DNA of 64,000 nt from VRUE01 sp963697695 (GTDB lineage: Bacteria; Actinomycetota; Thermoleophilia; Solirubrobacterales; 70-9), in NCBI GenBank assembly GCA_963697695.1, contig OY969094.1, forward strand, positions 868,001-932,000. Reading direction: 5' to 3'. Below the pieces are notes generated by a model. It ran no database searches and was not told the origin of the DNA. It was given only the letters and a program-made list of their open reading frames with translations. Below, in pieces: positions 47,616-55,912 of this stretch; position 1 is the first letter of the stretch, and each line of letters starts with the position of its first letter. A program made the translations under genes and the position numbers.

Positions 47616-48248
47616 TTAGAGCTCGCCAATGGCCGCAGCCAGATCACCCGACGAAAGCCCCCCCTCGCGCAGGACCTTCCAGTCACCCTCGACATCGAAC
47701 GCTGTCAGATCGACGACGGTCGACGGCAAGCCTGTCAGCTCTCCCCCGTCGATCGCCAGGTCGGCGCCTTCGACGATTGCGGTCGGGATCTCGGCAAAAG
47801 CGGCGGGGGCCGGCTCGCCGCTGTGGTTGGCGGAGGTCTGGAAGACGGGACACATCGCCCCCTCCAACGGCCCGCCGATCAGCCGCACCCCGAGCTTGCC
47901 GGGATCCTCCCGGCAGGCGAGGGGATAGCGGTGGCCTGGGTTGGCGACGACGAGGGTGACGGGACCGGGAAGAAGCGCAGCGGCTGCGTCGCGGGTGCGT
48001 GGGCTCAAACCCTCGACCAGCTCGCGCAGCGCCAGCGGCGAGAAATAGAGGACCGCCGAGGGCTTGCCATCGTCGCGACCCTTGAGCCGGTGGATGCGCT
48101 CGATCGTCACCGGATCCAGTGGGTCGCAGGCGAGGCCGTAGAGGCCGTCGGCGGGAAAGACGGCGATGCCGGCAGCAGCGATGCACCGCTCCAGCGCGTC
48201 GCGGGCTTCGGCCGGACCGTCGCGCTCGATCGAGACGACCTCGGTCAA
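47616..48248 (-). CDS. Threonylcarbamoyl-AMP synthase (Sua5/YrdC/TsaC)
   Basis: This encodes 210 aa from TTG 48248, which overlaps the prmC stop as TTGA; the frame is open further back, but inside prmC. The YrdC fold is seen in IAVFPADGLYGLACDPLDPVTIERIHRLKGRDDGKPSAVLYFS and PGPVTLVVANPGHRYPL ... GVRLIGG ... PVFQTSANHSGEPAP. It makes the t6A37 intermediate for ANN-decoding tRNAs. prfA-prmC-sua5 order is conserved in Actinobacteria. Confidence 0.92.
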   Translation of the reverse strand: MTEVVSIERDGPAEARDALERCIAAAGIAVFPADGLYGLACDPLDPVTIERIHRLKGRDDGKPSAVLYFSPLALRELVEGLSPRTRDAAAALLPGPVTLVVANPGHRYPLACREDPGKLGVRLIGGPLEGAMCPVFQTSANHSGEPAPAAFAEIPTAIVEGADLAIDGGELTGLPSTVVDLTAFDVEGDWKVLREGGLSSGDLAAAIGEL

Positions 48249-49048
48249 CGAACACCCCAAACGACACGCTCGATCCCGGCCAAGTCGCGCCGGGTCTGGG
48301 TCTCGCCGAAGCCCGCTTGAGCCAGCAGCGCCGCGACGACCTCGGCCTGTCCCGCTCCCACCTCGAGAGCCAGCGTCCCAGCGTCGATCTTCGGAACCAG
48401 CTCTCGGATCGCATCGAGGCCGTCGGCTCCCGCCAGCAGCGCCTCGCGGGGCTCCCACTCGGTCACCTCGGGCTGCAGCGAGGGCCAGTCGGCCTCGGCC
48501 ACATAGGGCAGGTTGGCGAGGATCAGGTCGAACTCCTCACCGGGGGGAACGGAGCCCTCAAGAAAGCGAACGCGCCTGTCGAGATCGAGGCGCCCGGCAT
48601 TGGCGCGGGCAACCTCGAGCGCCGCCGGCGAGGTGTCGGTGGCGGTCACCTCGCAGCCCGGCAGCTCGCCGGCAACGGCCAGAGCGATGGCCCCCGAGCC
48701 GGTGCCGACGTCGAGAACGGCGCGAGGCTGCAACTCCAATGCCAGCTCGACCAGCAGCTCGGTCTCCGGGCGCGGGATCAGCACCCTGCGGTCGACCGCG
48801 AGGTCGAGGTGGCGAAAGCCCTTGTCGCCGAGGATGTAGGCGACCGGCTCGCGACGCAGGCGCCGCCTCACCATCTCACCGAAACGCCGCGCCGCCGAGG
48901 GGGGAATATCCGCCTCCGGACTGGCCGCCAAAGCGGCGCGGTCCCAGCCGGTCGCAGCCGCGAGCAGCAGTTCGGCGTCGAGGCGCGGCTCTTGCACCCC
49001 TGCCGCCCGCAAGGCGTCGGTCGACGCCGTCAGCGCTTCACGCGTCAC
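48245..49048 (-). CDS. prmC: Release-factor glutamine methyltransferase
   Basis: This encodes 267 aa from GTG 49048 (GTGA overlap with prfA). The open frame upstream to 50146 lies antisense-free inside prfA and is not part of it. PrmC methylates the GGQ glutamine of RF1 and RF2, both encoded in this window. The N-terminal helical domain, LIPRPETELLVELAL, the SAM loop VLDVGTGSGAIALAVA and the C-terminal EVGAGQAEVV are present. The substrate-binding tetrapeptide, normally NPPY, reads NLPY here (ILANLPYVAEADW). Confidence 0.93.
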   Translation of the reverse strand: MTREALTASTDALRAAGVQEPRLDAELLLAAATGWDRAALAASPEADIPPSAARRFGEMVRRRLRREPVAYILGDKGFRHLDLAVDRRVLIPRPETELLVELALELQPRAVLDVGTGSGAIALAVAGELPGCEVTATDTSPAALEVARANAGRLDLDRRVRFLEGSVPPGEEFDLILANLPYVAEADWPSLQPEVTEWEPREALLAGADGLDAIRELVPKIDAGTLALEVGAGQAEVVAALLAQAGFGETQTRRDLAGIERVVWGVR

Positions 49049-50112
49049 CCGACCGCTGCTGCCTCGAGGCGCTGTCGCTTCTCCTCCGCAGCCAGTGCCT
49101 CGGTGAACTCGGAGAGCTCCCCGGCAAGGACGCCGTCGAGGTTGTGCGAGGTGTGCTTGATCCGGTGGTCGGTGACACGCCCCTGGGGAAAGTTGTAGGT
49201 GCGGACCTTCTCGGAGCGCTCGCCGCTGCCCACCTGGGCCTTGCGCTCGGAAGCGATCTTCGCCTGCTGTTCGGCCAGCTCGCGCTCGTAGAGGCGGGCG
49301 CGGAGCACCCGCATCGCCCGCTCCTTGTTCTGCAGCTGTGACTTCTCGTCTTGCATCGAGACGACGATCCCGCTCGGTTTGTGGGTGATCCGCACCGCCG
49401 AGTCGGTCGTGTTGACCGACTGGCCGCCCGGCCCGGAGGAGCGGTAGACGTCGATCTGCAGGTCGTTCTGGTCGATCTGAACCTCGACCTCCTCCGCCTC
49501 GGGCAGCACCGCCACAGTCGCCGTGGAGGTGTGGATGCGGCCCTGGGACTCGGTCTCCGGCACCCGTTGCACCCGGTGCGTGCCGCCCTCGTACTTGAAG
49601 ACCGAGTAGGCCCCCTCGCCCTTGATCGCGAAGGTCACCTCCTTGAAGCCACCGACGTCGGCCGCCGATTGCGACAGCGCCTCGGTCGAGAAGCCGCTCT
49701 CCTCGGCGTAGCGGCTGAGCATCTTGTAGAGGTCGCCGGCGAAGAGCGCCGCCTCGTCCCCCCCGGTCCCGGCCCGGATCTCCACCAGCACGTTCTTGGA
49801 GTCGTTGGGGTCGCGCTCGACCATCGCCAAGCGGATCTCCTCTTCGAGGCCCTCGAGCTTCGCCGGCGCCTCCTCGACCATCTCGCGCAGCTCCGGATCG
49901 TCGCCATCCTCTGCCAGCAGCTCGCGCGCCCCTTCCAGGTCGTCCTTCAGCGTGCGGTACTCGGCCGCCAGCTCGTGAGCCGGCTGCAGCTCGCGGTACT
50001 CCCGCCCAACTCCCGCGTAGCGCTCGCGGTCGCCGATCACCGCGGGGTCGGCCATCTGGGCCTCCAGCTCGGAGAACCGCGCTTCGATCTGCTCGACCAG
50101 TGAATCGATCAC
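49045..50112 (-). CDS. prfA: Peptide chain release factor 1
   Basis: This encodes 355 aa. RF1 recognises UAA and UAG through the PxT motif, here PET in RVPETESQGRIHTS, and releases peptide through GGQ (SSGPGGQSVNTTDSAVRITH). EIRAGTGGDEAALFAGDLYKMLSRYAE and TYNFPQGRVTDHRI are typical. The start is GTG 50112. It is divergent from a SnoaL-like gene across a short AT-rich region with repeated CTGTG elements. Confidence 0.97.
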   Translation of the reverse strand: MIDSLVEQIEARFSELEAQMADPAVIGDRERYAGVGREYRELQPAHELAAEYRTLKDDLEGARELLAEDGDDPELREMVEEAPAKLEGLEEEIRLAMVERDPNDSKNVLVEIRAGTGGDEAALFAGDLYKMLSRYAEESGFSTEALSQSAADVGGFKEVTFAIKGEGAYSVFKYEGGTHRVQRVPETESQGRIHTSTATVAVLPEAEEVEVQIDQNDLQIDVYRSSGPGGQSVNTTDSAVRITHKPSGIVVSMQDEKSQLQNKERAMRVLRARLYERELAEQQAKIASERKAQVGSGERSEKVRTYNFPQGRVTDHRIKHTSHNLDGVLAGELSEFTEALAAEEKRQRLEAAAVG

Positions 50113-50156
50113 TGCTGGGAAACATAGACACAGCGGCCCTTTTCATCCGCGTGCAG

Positions 50157-50197
50157 CTGTGCTATATATCTATCACAGTTTGAGTATCACTGTGCTA
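50157..50197. promoter_or_regulatory. AT-rich divergent promoter region with CTGTGCTA repeats
   Basis: CTGTGCTA occurs at 50157-50164 and 50190-50197 as a direct repeat, with an inverted CACAG at 50174-50178 between. The segment TATATATCTAT (50163-50173) supplies a plausible -10 in either direction. The local AT content is far above the surroundings. It lies between prfA (minus) and a SnoaL-like gene (plus) and may bind a regulator; which one is unknown. Confidence 0.45.
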
Positions 50198-50210
50198 GTG
50201 GATCAGTCCA

Positions 50211-50648
50211 ATGTATTTAGAGACCGCACCGACCAAACACGCCGAACCCCCCGAAAGGACCGCTCCGGCCTCCCCTCCCCGCCTCGCCTGCCTCTCCTTC
50301 CCCAAGCTGCTCAGCTCGGGGGACCTGGAGGGAGCAACGGCGTGCCTGGCCAGGAAAGCCTGCCTGATCACCCCGGACGCGACCGCCGTCTACAGCCGCG
50401 ACCGCATCCGCCCCCTGCTCGCGCAGCTGATCGCGCGGGGAGTGCAGATCGACGTCGAGGTCAGCAACGTCCTCCCCGCCGGAGACGTCGCCTTCGTCCG
50501 CGAGCGCTGGAAGATCCGCTCGGACGGCGTCGAAGGCTCGTCCTTCGAGCAGACCACCTGCCCGGCGATGGTCCTGCACCAGATCGAAGGACGCTGGAAG
50601 CTGGCGATCGTCGCTCCGTGGGGTCGGGGCAACGGCCTGATCCCCTGA
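50211..50648 (+). CDS. SnoaL-like / DUF4440-type NTF2-fold protein
   Basis: This encodes 145 aa. After a ~28-residue polar N-terminus, the sequence FPKLLSSGDLEGATACLARKACLITPDATAVYSRDRIRPLLAQLI and the strands VQIDVEVSNVLPAGDVAFVRERWKI ... VLHQIEGRWKLAIVAPWG follow the NTF2-like layout of alpha helices and a curved sheet. It may be an enzyme or a binding protein; no catalytic residues can be assigned. It is driven from an AT-rich region unlike its neighbours and converges with the DUF1385 gene. Confidence 0.8.
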   Translation: MYLETAPTKHAEPPERTAPASPPRLACLSFPKLLSSGDLEGATACLARKACLITPDATAVYSRDRIRPLLAQLIARGVQIDVEVSNVLPAGDVAFVRERWKIRSDGVEGSSFEQTTCPAMVLHQIEGRWKLAIVAPWGRGNGLIP

Positions 50649-50673
50649 CCTCCCGGTCTTCCGACCGGTCCGG

Positions 50674-51681
50674 CTAGGCGACGATCTCGATCGGCGACTC
50701 TTCCGACTCGCCCGGTTTTTCCACTGCGAGCACTGCCTCCAGCGCCGCGATCGCCACGGCCAGCTCTTCCTCGTCGGGCTCGCGCGTGGTCAGGTTCTGC
50801 AGCATCAGGCCGGGCCACATCAGGCCTCGTACCCAGCGCTTGCGGCGGTTCTTGCCGGCCCACTTGATCACCTCGTAGGAGAGACCGGCGATCAGCGGGA
50901 TGCCGAGGATGCGCGAGGCCAGCAGCCAGTACCAAGCCGGCAGGCCGATCGGGGCGAAGACGAAGATCGCCAGCACCATCACGATCAGCAGGAAGCTGGT
51001 GCCGCAGCGCGGGTGCAGGCGCGAGTAGAGCTTGGCCCGCGACGGGACCAGTTCGTCTTCGGCCTCATAGCAGGAGATCGTCTTGTGCTCGGCGCCGTGG
51101 TACTCGAAGACGCGGCGCAGGTCGCGCAAGCGGCTGATCGCGACGATGTAGCCGATGAAGATCGCCGTCCGCAGGATCCCCTCGACCAGCCAGAAGAGAA
51201 GCGAGGAGCCGAGCTCATCCTTGATCAGGCTGGTCAGCCCCACCGGAATGACGAAGAAGAGGCCGACGGAGAGCGCCAAGGAGAGGACGATCGTCAGGCC
51301 CCAGATCCAGCCGCCGATCTCTTCCTTCTCGCCCTCCTCGTCCTCCTCCATCTGGGCGTTGGCGGAGATGCCCAGCGCCCGGAAGCCGATCTTCAGCGAC
51401 TCGCCAAGGGCGACGACGCCACGCAGCACGGGGATCCGCCAGATCCGGTGCCGGCTCGCCCAGGGAACCAGCCGATCGGTGGTGATCTCGATCTCTCCCT
51501 CGGGGTTGCGCACCGCCACGGCCCAGGTCGAGACCCCGCGCATCATCACCCCCTCCAGCACTGCCTGCCCCCCCAGCGGCGCGTCGCGCTTCGCGACCAG
51601 GGCGCCGTCGGGCATGCGCAGCGGATCGGCCCCGTTGGAGGAGGCCACCTCAGCTTCCGGTAAGCCCACCTCTGGGCTCAT
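50674..51681 (-). CDS. DUF1385 (YqhQ-like) integral membrane protein
   Basis: This encodes 335 aa. DUF1385 hallmarks are GGQAVLEGVMMRGVSTWAVAVRNPEGEI near residue 37, PVLRGVVALGESLKIGFRALGISA, the EYHGAEHKTISCYEAEDELVPSRAKLYSRLHPRCGTSFLL box (motif read as positions about 205-245) and the C-terminal PGLMLQNLTTREPDEEELAVAIAALEAVL. It has about four membrane helices. The function is not established. rpmE-DUF1385-prfA is a common order in Gram-positives. It starts 3 nt after the rpmE stop. Confidence 0.92.
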   Translation of the reverse strand: MSPEVGLPEAEVASSNGADPLRMPDGALVAKRDAPLGGQAVLEGVMMRGVSTWAVAVRNPEGEIEITTDRLVPWASRHRIWRIPVLRGVVALGESLKIGFRALGISANAQMEEDEEGEKEEIGGWIWGLTIVLSLALSVGLFFVIPVGLTSLIKDELGSSLLFWLVEGILRTAIFIGYIVAISRLRDLRRVFEYHGAEHKTISCYEAEDELVPSRAKLYSRLHPRCGTSFLLIVMVLAIFVFAPIGLPAWYWLLASRILGIPLIAGLSYEVIKWAGKNRRKRWVRGLMWPGLMLQNLTTREPDEEELAVAIAALEAVLAVEKPGESEESPIEIVA

Positions 51682-51684
51682 GGA

Positions 51685-51900
51685 CTACCTACCGGCCTTG
51701 GCGTGCTTGGCGGCGCGACGCTGGAACCGCTCGACCCGGCCACCGGTGTCGACCAGCTTCTGCTTGCCGGTGTAGAACGGGTGGCACTCCGAGCAGAGCT
51801 CGACGTGGAGATCGGCGCTGGTCGAGCGCGTGTAGAACTGGTTCCCGCAGGAGCAGTGTACGTTCGCGAGCGTGTATTCGGGGTGGATTCCTGCCTTCAT
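51685..51900 (-). CDS. rpmE: 50S ribosomal protein L31, zinc-binding type
   Basis: This encodes 71 aa from ATG 51900 (MKAGIHPEYTLANVHCSCGNQF), the usual L31 N-terminus; GTG 51906 would add two residues. The Cys set C-x-C ... CSEC marks the zinc-containing form used under zinc-replete conditions. KQKLVDTGGRVERFQRR is the conserved C-terminal part. It heads the rpmE-DUF1385 pair. Confidence 0.97.
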   Translation of the reverse strand: MKAGIHPEYTLANVHCSCGNQFYTRSTSADLHVELCSECHPFYTGKQKLVDTGGRVERFQRRAAKHAKAGR

Positions 51901-51979
51901 CGCCACTCAGTTTAGATGAAGCGCGAAACCGACCCGTTTAGGGGTTGTGGATTCGCGCCGGGCTGCCGATAGCTGATCA

Positions 51980-53479
51980 ATGGCAGCGAGCGAAACGAGC
52001 ACCGGCGGCAACGGACGGGCGCGTCTTTTGCGCCGGGCCCTTGCCGTGCTCCTGCTCGGCGGCACCGCCCTCGTCGTCCTGCACGACTGGTTCGGGATCG
52101 GCAGCAACTTCGAATACGCGATCGGCGGCGTCCTCTATGACGCCGTCGTGGTCGGAGCCGGCATTGCCTGCCTGGTCCGGGCAGCGGCCTACGAGCGCGA
52201 GCGCGCGGCCTGGCGCCTGATCGGGCTCGCGATCCTCTCCTGGGGCGCCGCAGAGGTCTACTGGACCGCCTTCATCGAGGACAACGCATCGGCTCCCTAC
52301 CCCTCTCCCGCCGATATCGGTTACCTCGCCTTCTACCCGCTTGCCTACGCCGGCTTGGCGATGCTGGTCCGCGCCAGGGCCCACGAGATGAACTGGCGAC
52401 TCTGGATGGACGGGGCGATCGCCGCACTCGGCACCGCCGCGCTGGGAGCCGCCTTCGTTTTCGACTTCGTCGCCGAGAAGGCGACCGGATCGCCGCTGGA
52501 AGTGGCGACCACGCTCGCCTATCCGCTCGGCGACATCGCGATGGTCTCGATGGTGGTCGGGGTCGTCGCTCTGACCGGTTGGCGGCCGGGGCGAACCTGG
52601 TCGCTACTCCTCGCAGGGCTCGCGGCGCTGGTGGTCGCCGACATCGCCTTCACGCTGCAGGAAACCGACGCGACGCTGCCCGCAGGCGACTGGATCGATC
52701 CGATCTACCTGATCGCCGCCGTCTGCCTCGGCGCAACCGTCTGGCAGCCGACCGCGGCGGCGGGCATCACCTCGCCCGCCCGCGGCGACGCCCGGCGCGA
52801 GGCGATCGTCCCCGCGCTCTTCGCCGGAGTGATGATCGGCCTCTTCGCGATGCAGTACTTCAGCGCAACCAGCGGCCTCTCGACGATCCTCTGGGCATCG
52901 ACGATGACCGCCGTGATCGTCCGCCTGGCGATGAGCGACCGCGAGAACAAGCACCTGCTCGAGCAGGTGCGCACCGACGAGCTGACCGGCCTCAGCAACC
53001 GCGGCCGCATGCAGGTGGACCTGGAGGAGAGGTGCAAGCGGGTCAGCGAGGAGGAGCCGGCGATGCTCTTCCTCTTCGACCTCAACGGCTTCAAGCGCTA
53101 CAACGACACCTTCGGCCACCCGGCGGGAGACGAGCTGCTGACCCGGCTGGGGCTGGCGCTGCGCTCCGCCGTCGGCAAGGACGGCACCGCCTACCGGATC
53201 GGCGGCGACGAGTTCTGCCTGCTGTTGAACTGCGCCCGAGACCGTTTCGACACCGTCGCGCGGGAGGCGGCGAAGGCGCTGAGCGCAAGCGAGAAGGGCG
53301 TCGAGGTGAGTGCCTCCTGGGGCGGGGCGATGATCCCGCAGGAGGCCGGGGATCCGCGAGCGGCGCTGCAGCTGGCCGACGTGCGGATGTACGCGCAGAA
53401 GGAGTCGCGCCGGGTGGCCCAGGGCAGTCCGATCGAGATGCCCGAGGCGCCCGCCCCCAGCCCTAGTCGCGCCGGCTGA
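51980..53479 (+). CDS. Membrane-bound GGDEF-domain diguanylate cyclase
   Basis: This encodes 499 aa. About nine N-terminal membrane helices (residues 20-320) form an unidentified sensor, followed by a GGDEF domain (about 330-480). The domain has the signature TDELTGLSNRGRM, the metal site FLFDLNGFKRYNDTFGHPAGDELL, the exact active loop YRIGGDEFCLL and DVRMYAQKE. The inhibitory RxxD I-site is absent (KDGT occupies the region). It should make cyclic di-GMP without product inhibition. It overlaps the TetR gene tail to tail by 17 nt. Confidence 0.92.
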   Translation: MAASETSTGGNGRARLLRRALAVLLLGGTALVVLHDWFGIGSNFEYAIGGVLYDAVVVGAGIACLVRAAAYERERAAWRLIGLAILSWGAAEVYWTAFIEDNASAPYPSPADIGYLAFYPLAYAGLAMLVRARAHEMNWRLWMDGAIAALGTAALGAAFVFDFVAEKATGSPLEVATTLAYPLGDIAMVSMVVGVVALTGWRPGRTWSLLLAGLAALVVADIAFTLQETDATLPAGDWIDPIYLIAAVCLGATVWQPTAAAGITSPARGDARREAIVPALFAGVMIGLFAMQYFSATSGLSTILWASTMTAVIVRLAMSDRENKHLLEQVRTDELTGLSNRGRMQVDLEERCKRVSEEEPAMLFLFDLNGFKRYNDTFGHPAGDELLTRLGLALRSAVGKDGTAYRIGGDEFCLLLNCARDRFDTVAREAAKALSASEKGVEVSASWGGAMIPQEAGDPRAALQLADVRMYAQKESRRVAQGSPIEMPEAPAPSPSRAG

Positions 53480-54104
53480 GCGCGTCGAGCAGCGAGTCGA
53501 GGGTGCGGCCCACTTCCGCCTGCATCCTCTCCGGATCCTCGGCACGGGCGACGAGCATCGCCGCCTCGTCCAGGGCACCCATCAGGACGTGGGCCAGCGG
53601 GCGCACCGGCTGCGGAGCGATCGCGTCGGCGTCGATGGCGGCCTGCAGGCTGGCTTCGATCAGGCCGAGGCCGTACTCGGCGGCGATCTCGCGCCAGCGA
53701 TCCCAGCCGAGCACCGACGGGCCGTCGAGCAGGACGATCCGCTGCGCCTCCGGCTCCGTGCAGGCCTCGAGGAACATCTGTGCCCCAACCCGCATCGCCT
53801 CCATCGGCGATTCGGCGTTCGCCGCCAGCGCCCCCGCCGCGATCCGCTCGGCAAGCTCGACCTCGATCCGTTCGTAAACGGCTTCGAAGAGCTCGCGCTT
53901 GCCGTCGAAGTGGTGGTACAGGGCTCCCCGGGTCACCCCCGCGGCACGAACGATCTCCTCCGTACCGACCCCGGCGTAGCCGCGCTCGGCGAAGAGCGCG
54001 CGGCCGGCCTCGACCAGCGCCGCTCGGGTCGATTCCGAGCGCTCCGCCTGAGTGCGCCGCGCCGGCGTCTCCACCGGCAGGTCATTCTCTCGATTGACAT
54101 TCAT
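53463..54104 (-). CDS. TetR-family transcriptional regulator
   Basis: This encodes 213 aa from ATG 54104 (MNVNRENDLP). The open frame upstream lies across the divergent promoter and gene and is not used. The N-terminal helix-turn-helix STRAALVEAGRALFAERGYAGVGTEEIVRAAGVTRGALYHHFDGKRELFEAVY (positions about 22-75) is typical TetR, and the C-terminal ligand domain is of the TetR_C type (ALDEAAMLVARAEDPERMQAEV). It is divergent from an alpha/beta hydrolase; an operator palindrome overlaps its own start codon and the hydrolase promoter. Confidence 0.92.
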   Translation of the reverse strand: MNVNRENDLPVETPARRTQAERSESTRAALVEAGRALFAERGYAGVGTEEIVRAAGVTRGALYHHFDGKRELFEAVYERIEVELAERIAAGALAANAESPMEAMRVGAQMFLEACTEPEAQRIVLLDGPSVLGWDRWREIAAEYGLGLIEASLQAAIDADAIAPQPVRPLAHVLMGALDEAAMLVARAEDPERMQAEVGRTLDSLLDALSRRD

Positions 54105-54122
54105 ACAGTTTGTATCTATCTT
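54094..54122 (+). promoter_or_regulatory. Hydrolase promoter with TetR operator in the spacer
   Basis: TTGACA (54094-54099), a 17-nt spacer and TATCTT (54117-54122) make a strong sigma70-like promoter for the hydrolase gene. Inside the spacer lies the palindrome ATACA-GTT-TGTAT (54103-54115), which also overlaps the TetR start codon. Binding there would block both genes, the classic layout of a TetR autorepressor. Confidence 0.7.
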
Positions 54123-54163
54123 ACCCGTCGCTTCCGCGCAACCTACGCCCCGAGGAGGGTGCA

Positions 54164-55006
54164 ATGCCCCAGTCAGACGATTGCCATGAAATAGAGCTTC
54201 CGGCCGGCCGCATCCGCTATCGCGAGGCAGGCGAGGGCAAAGCGGTCGTCTTCGTCCACGGCTACCTGGTCGACGGGCGCCTCTGGGGCGGGGTCGTGGA
54301 CCGGCTCTCCGATCGCTGCCGCTGCATTGCACCCGACTGGCCGATCGGGTCCCAGAAGGTGGCGATGAACGCCGACGCCGACCTGACGCCCTACGGGATC
54401 GCCGCGACGATCGCGAGCTTCCTCGAGGCACTCGACCTCGATGACGTGACGATCGTCGGCAACGACTCCGGCGGGGCGATGTCGCAGGTTCTGGTCACCC
54501 GCCACCCGGAGCGAATCGGCCGCCTCGTCCTGACCAACTGCGACACCCACGAGAACTTCCCCCCAGGGATCTTCAAGACGATGCCGCCCCTCGCGAAGCT
54601 GCCGGGCGGGATGGCGGTCCTCGCTGCGCCGTTTCGGATCCCCGCCGTCGCTCGCGCCGCATTCCGCCCCTTCACGAAGGATCCGATGTCGCCCGAGCTG
54701 ATCGCCTCCTGGATGGAACCCGGCCTGCACGACGCCGCCGTCAAGCGAGACCTCAAGAAGGTGACGGTCGGCATGAACAAGCGCTACACGCTGGAGGCGG
54801 CCCAAAAGCTGCGCGACTCCAAGTTGCCGATCCTGCTCACCTGGGCACCGGGGGATCGTCTCTTCCCGCTCAAGTACGCCGAGCGCCTGGCCGCCGAGAC
54901 ACCCAACGCCCGCATCGTCCAGATCCCCGATTCGCGAACCTTCGTCCCGATCGACCAGCCTCAGCGTCTCGCCGACGAGATTGCGACATTCGTCGAAGCA
55001 AAGTGA
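54164..55006 (+). CDS. Alpha/beta hydrolase (dehalogenase-like), catalytic His apparently lost
   Basis: This encodes 280 aa from ATG 54164, which has AGGAGG 5 nt upstream; the earlier start at 54110 is inside the promoter. Motifs are FVHGYLVDGRLWGGVV, nucleophile elbow VGNDSGGAMSQ (Asp), and the acid in WAPGDRLFPL. The usual catalytic His segment (xGHFxxxDxP) reads DSRTFVPIDQPQ, so His is replaced. It may be a pseudo-enzyme or use other chemistry. It is repressed by the divergent TetR regulator (inference). A U-rich terminator follows. Confidence 0.88.
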   Translation: MPQSDDCHEIELPAGRIRYREAGEGKAVVFVHGYLVDGRLWGGVVDRLSDRCRCIAPDWPIGSQKVAMNADADLTPYGIAATIASFLEALDLDDVTIVGNDSGGAMSQVLVTRHPERIGRLVLTNCDTHENFPPGIFKTMPPLAKLPGGMAVLAAPFRIPAVARAAFRPFTKDPMSPELIASWMEPGLHDAAVKRDLKKVTVGMNKRYTLEAAQKLRDSKLPILLTWAPGDRLFPLKYAERLAAETPNARIVQIPDSRTFVPIDQPQRLADEIATFVEAK

Positions 55007-55011
55007 GATGA

Positions 55012-55036
55012 AACACGCAAGATGCGCGTTCTTTTT
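55012..55036 (+). terminator. Intrinsic terminator after the hydrolase gene
   Basis: AACACGC (55012-55018) and GCGCGTT (55024-55030) form a 7-bp stem with one mismatch and a 5-nt loop, followed by CTTTTT. It lies 6 nt past the hydrolase stop. It is one of the few hairpins with a T-run in this window. Confidence 0.6.
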
Positions 55037-55106
55037 CGCAATGTGCATGTTTTTCGTCTGACCGAGGGGCCATTCTTCCCCAACGTCACCTACAGGACGG
55101 AGAGCC

Positions 55107-55210
55107 ATGCCCAAGGAGATCTTCGACCAGGACCGGCCCAAGAGCACGATGGCAAGGCGCCTCGACGAGGCGTTTGCCGGCTGCGACCAGTGGACGCTCG
55201 CTCCGCCCTC
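55107..55210 (+). other. Possible small ORF or gene remnant before the deacetylase
   Basis: An ATG at 55107 with GGACGGAG upstream opens a 68-codon frame. Its first ~35 residues (MPKEIFDQDRPKSTMARRLD...) look protein-like, but the rest runs antisense through the end of the deacetylase gene and does not. It could be a truncated gene or chance. The 204-nt gap 55007-55210 otherwise holds only the terminator. Confidence 0.25.
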
Positions 55211-55912
55211 TCAGCGGCGCAGCGAAGTCGTTTTCAGCCCGCGGCTATCGAGCTCCCCGAGGATGAGCGGCAGCGCCGCCACCGTGCGCACCCAGGAGCC
55301 CGGCACGCTGTAGTAGTCGGCGTCATGAAGGAGGGCGATGTCGCCGGCGCGGATGCCGGTTGTCGTCTCTTTGGCGATTGAACGCGCGGTCGCGTGCCGG
55401 GTCCAGTCCCGGCCCCAGCGCGACCAGAGCACCGGTCGCCAGCCCCGGCGTCGCACGGCGCGCAGTCCGGCACCGCTGAAGATGCCGTAGGGCGGGCGGA
55501 AGTCGGATACAGCCTGTCCGCTCGCCTCCTCGATCGCTGCCCGGGCGCACTCGGCGTCGTCGAGGAACTGCCTGGTGGTGAGGCGCAGCAGGTTGCGATG
55601 CCTGTGGCAGTGCAGCTCGACCCGGTGGCCTGCGGCGGCGATCTCGGCGACCAGGGCCGGGCGCCGGACGACCTGCTCGCCGACAAGGAAGAAGGTCGCG
55701 ACCGCGTCTGCCTCGCGCAGGATCTCCAACACCGCCGGCGTCCCCTCTGGGTGCGGCCCGTCGTCGAATGTGAGCGCTACGCCCTCGTCGCCTTGCAAGC
55801 GATGCGTAATCCCCAGGGCGGGCCCGATACCCGGGACGATCGGGGCCAGGGCTGGGCCGGCGTGCAAAACCGCGGCGGCCGAAGCGCCGGCGCCGAGCAG
55901 CGCTCCGATCAA
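55211..55912 (-). CDS. Polysaccharide deacetylase (NodB-homology, CE4)
   Basis: This encodes 233 aa. After a short hydrophobic N-terminus (a weak signal or anchor), the NodB domain shows motif 1 LTFDDGPHPEGT, motif 2 HCHRH (metal-binding His pair spaced by three), motif 3 FRPPYGIF, and the late Asp/His in ALLHDADYY. It removes N- or O-acetyl groups from glycans. TTG 55912 overlaps the stop of the epimerase-glycosyltransferase fusion as TTGA, so the deacetylase is made with it and probably trims the same product. Confidence 0.9.
   Translation of the reverse strand: MIGALLGAGASAAAVLHAGPALAPIVPGIGPALGITHRLQGDEGVALTFDDGPHPEGTPAVLEILREADAVATFFLVGEQVVRRPALVAEIAAAGHRVELHCHRHRNLLRLTTRQFLDDAECARAAIEEASGQAVSDFRPPYGIFSGAGLRAVRRRGWRPVLWSRWGRDWTRHATARSIAKETTTGIRAGDIALLHDADYYSVPGSWVRTVAALPLILGELDSRGLKTTSLRR

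Noticed and set aside
49049..50146. N-terminal extension of prmC into prfA
   Set aside because: The extension is the out-of-frame reading of prfA. GTG 49048 overlaps the prfA stop and gives a standard-length PrmC.
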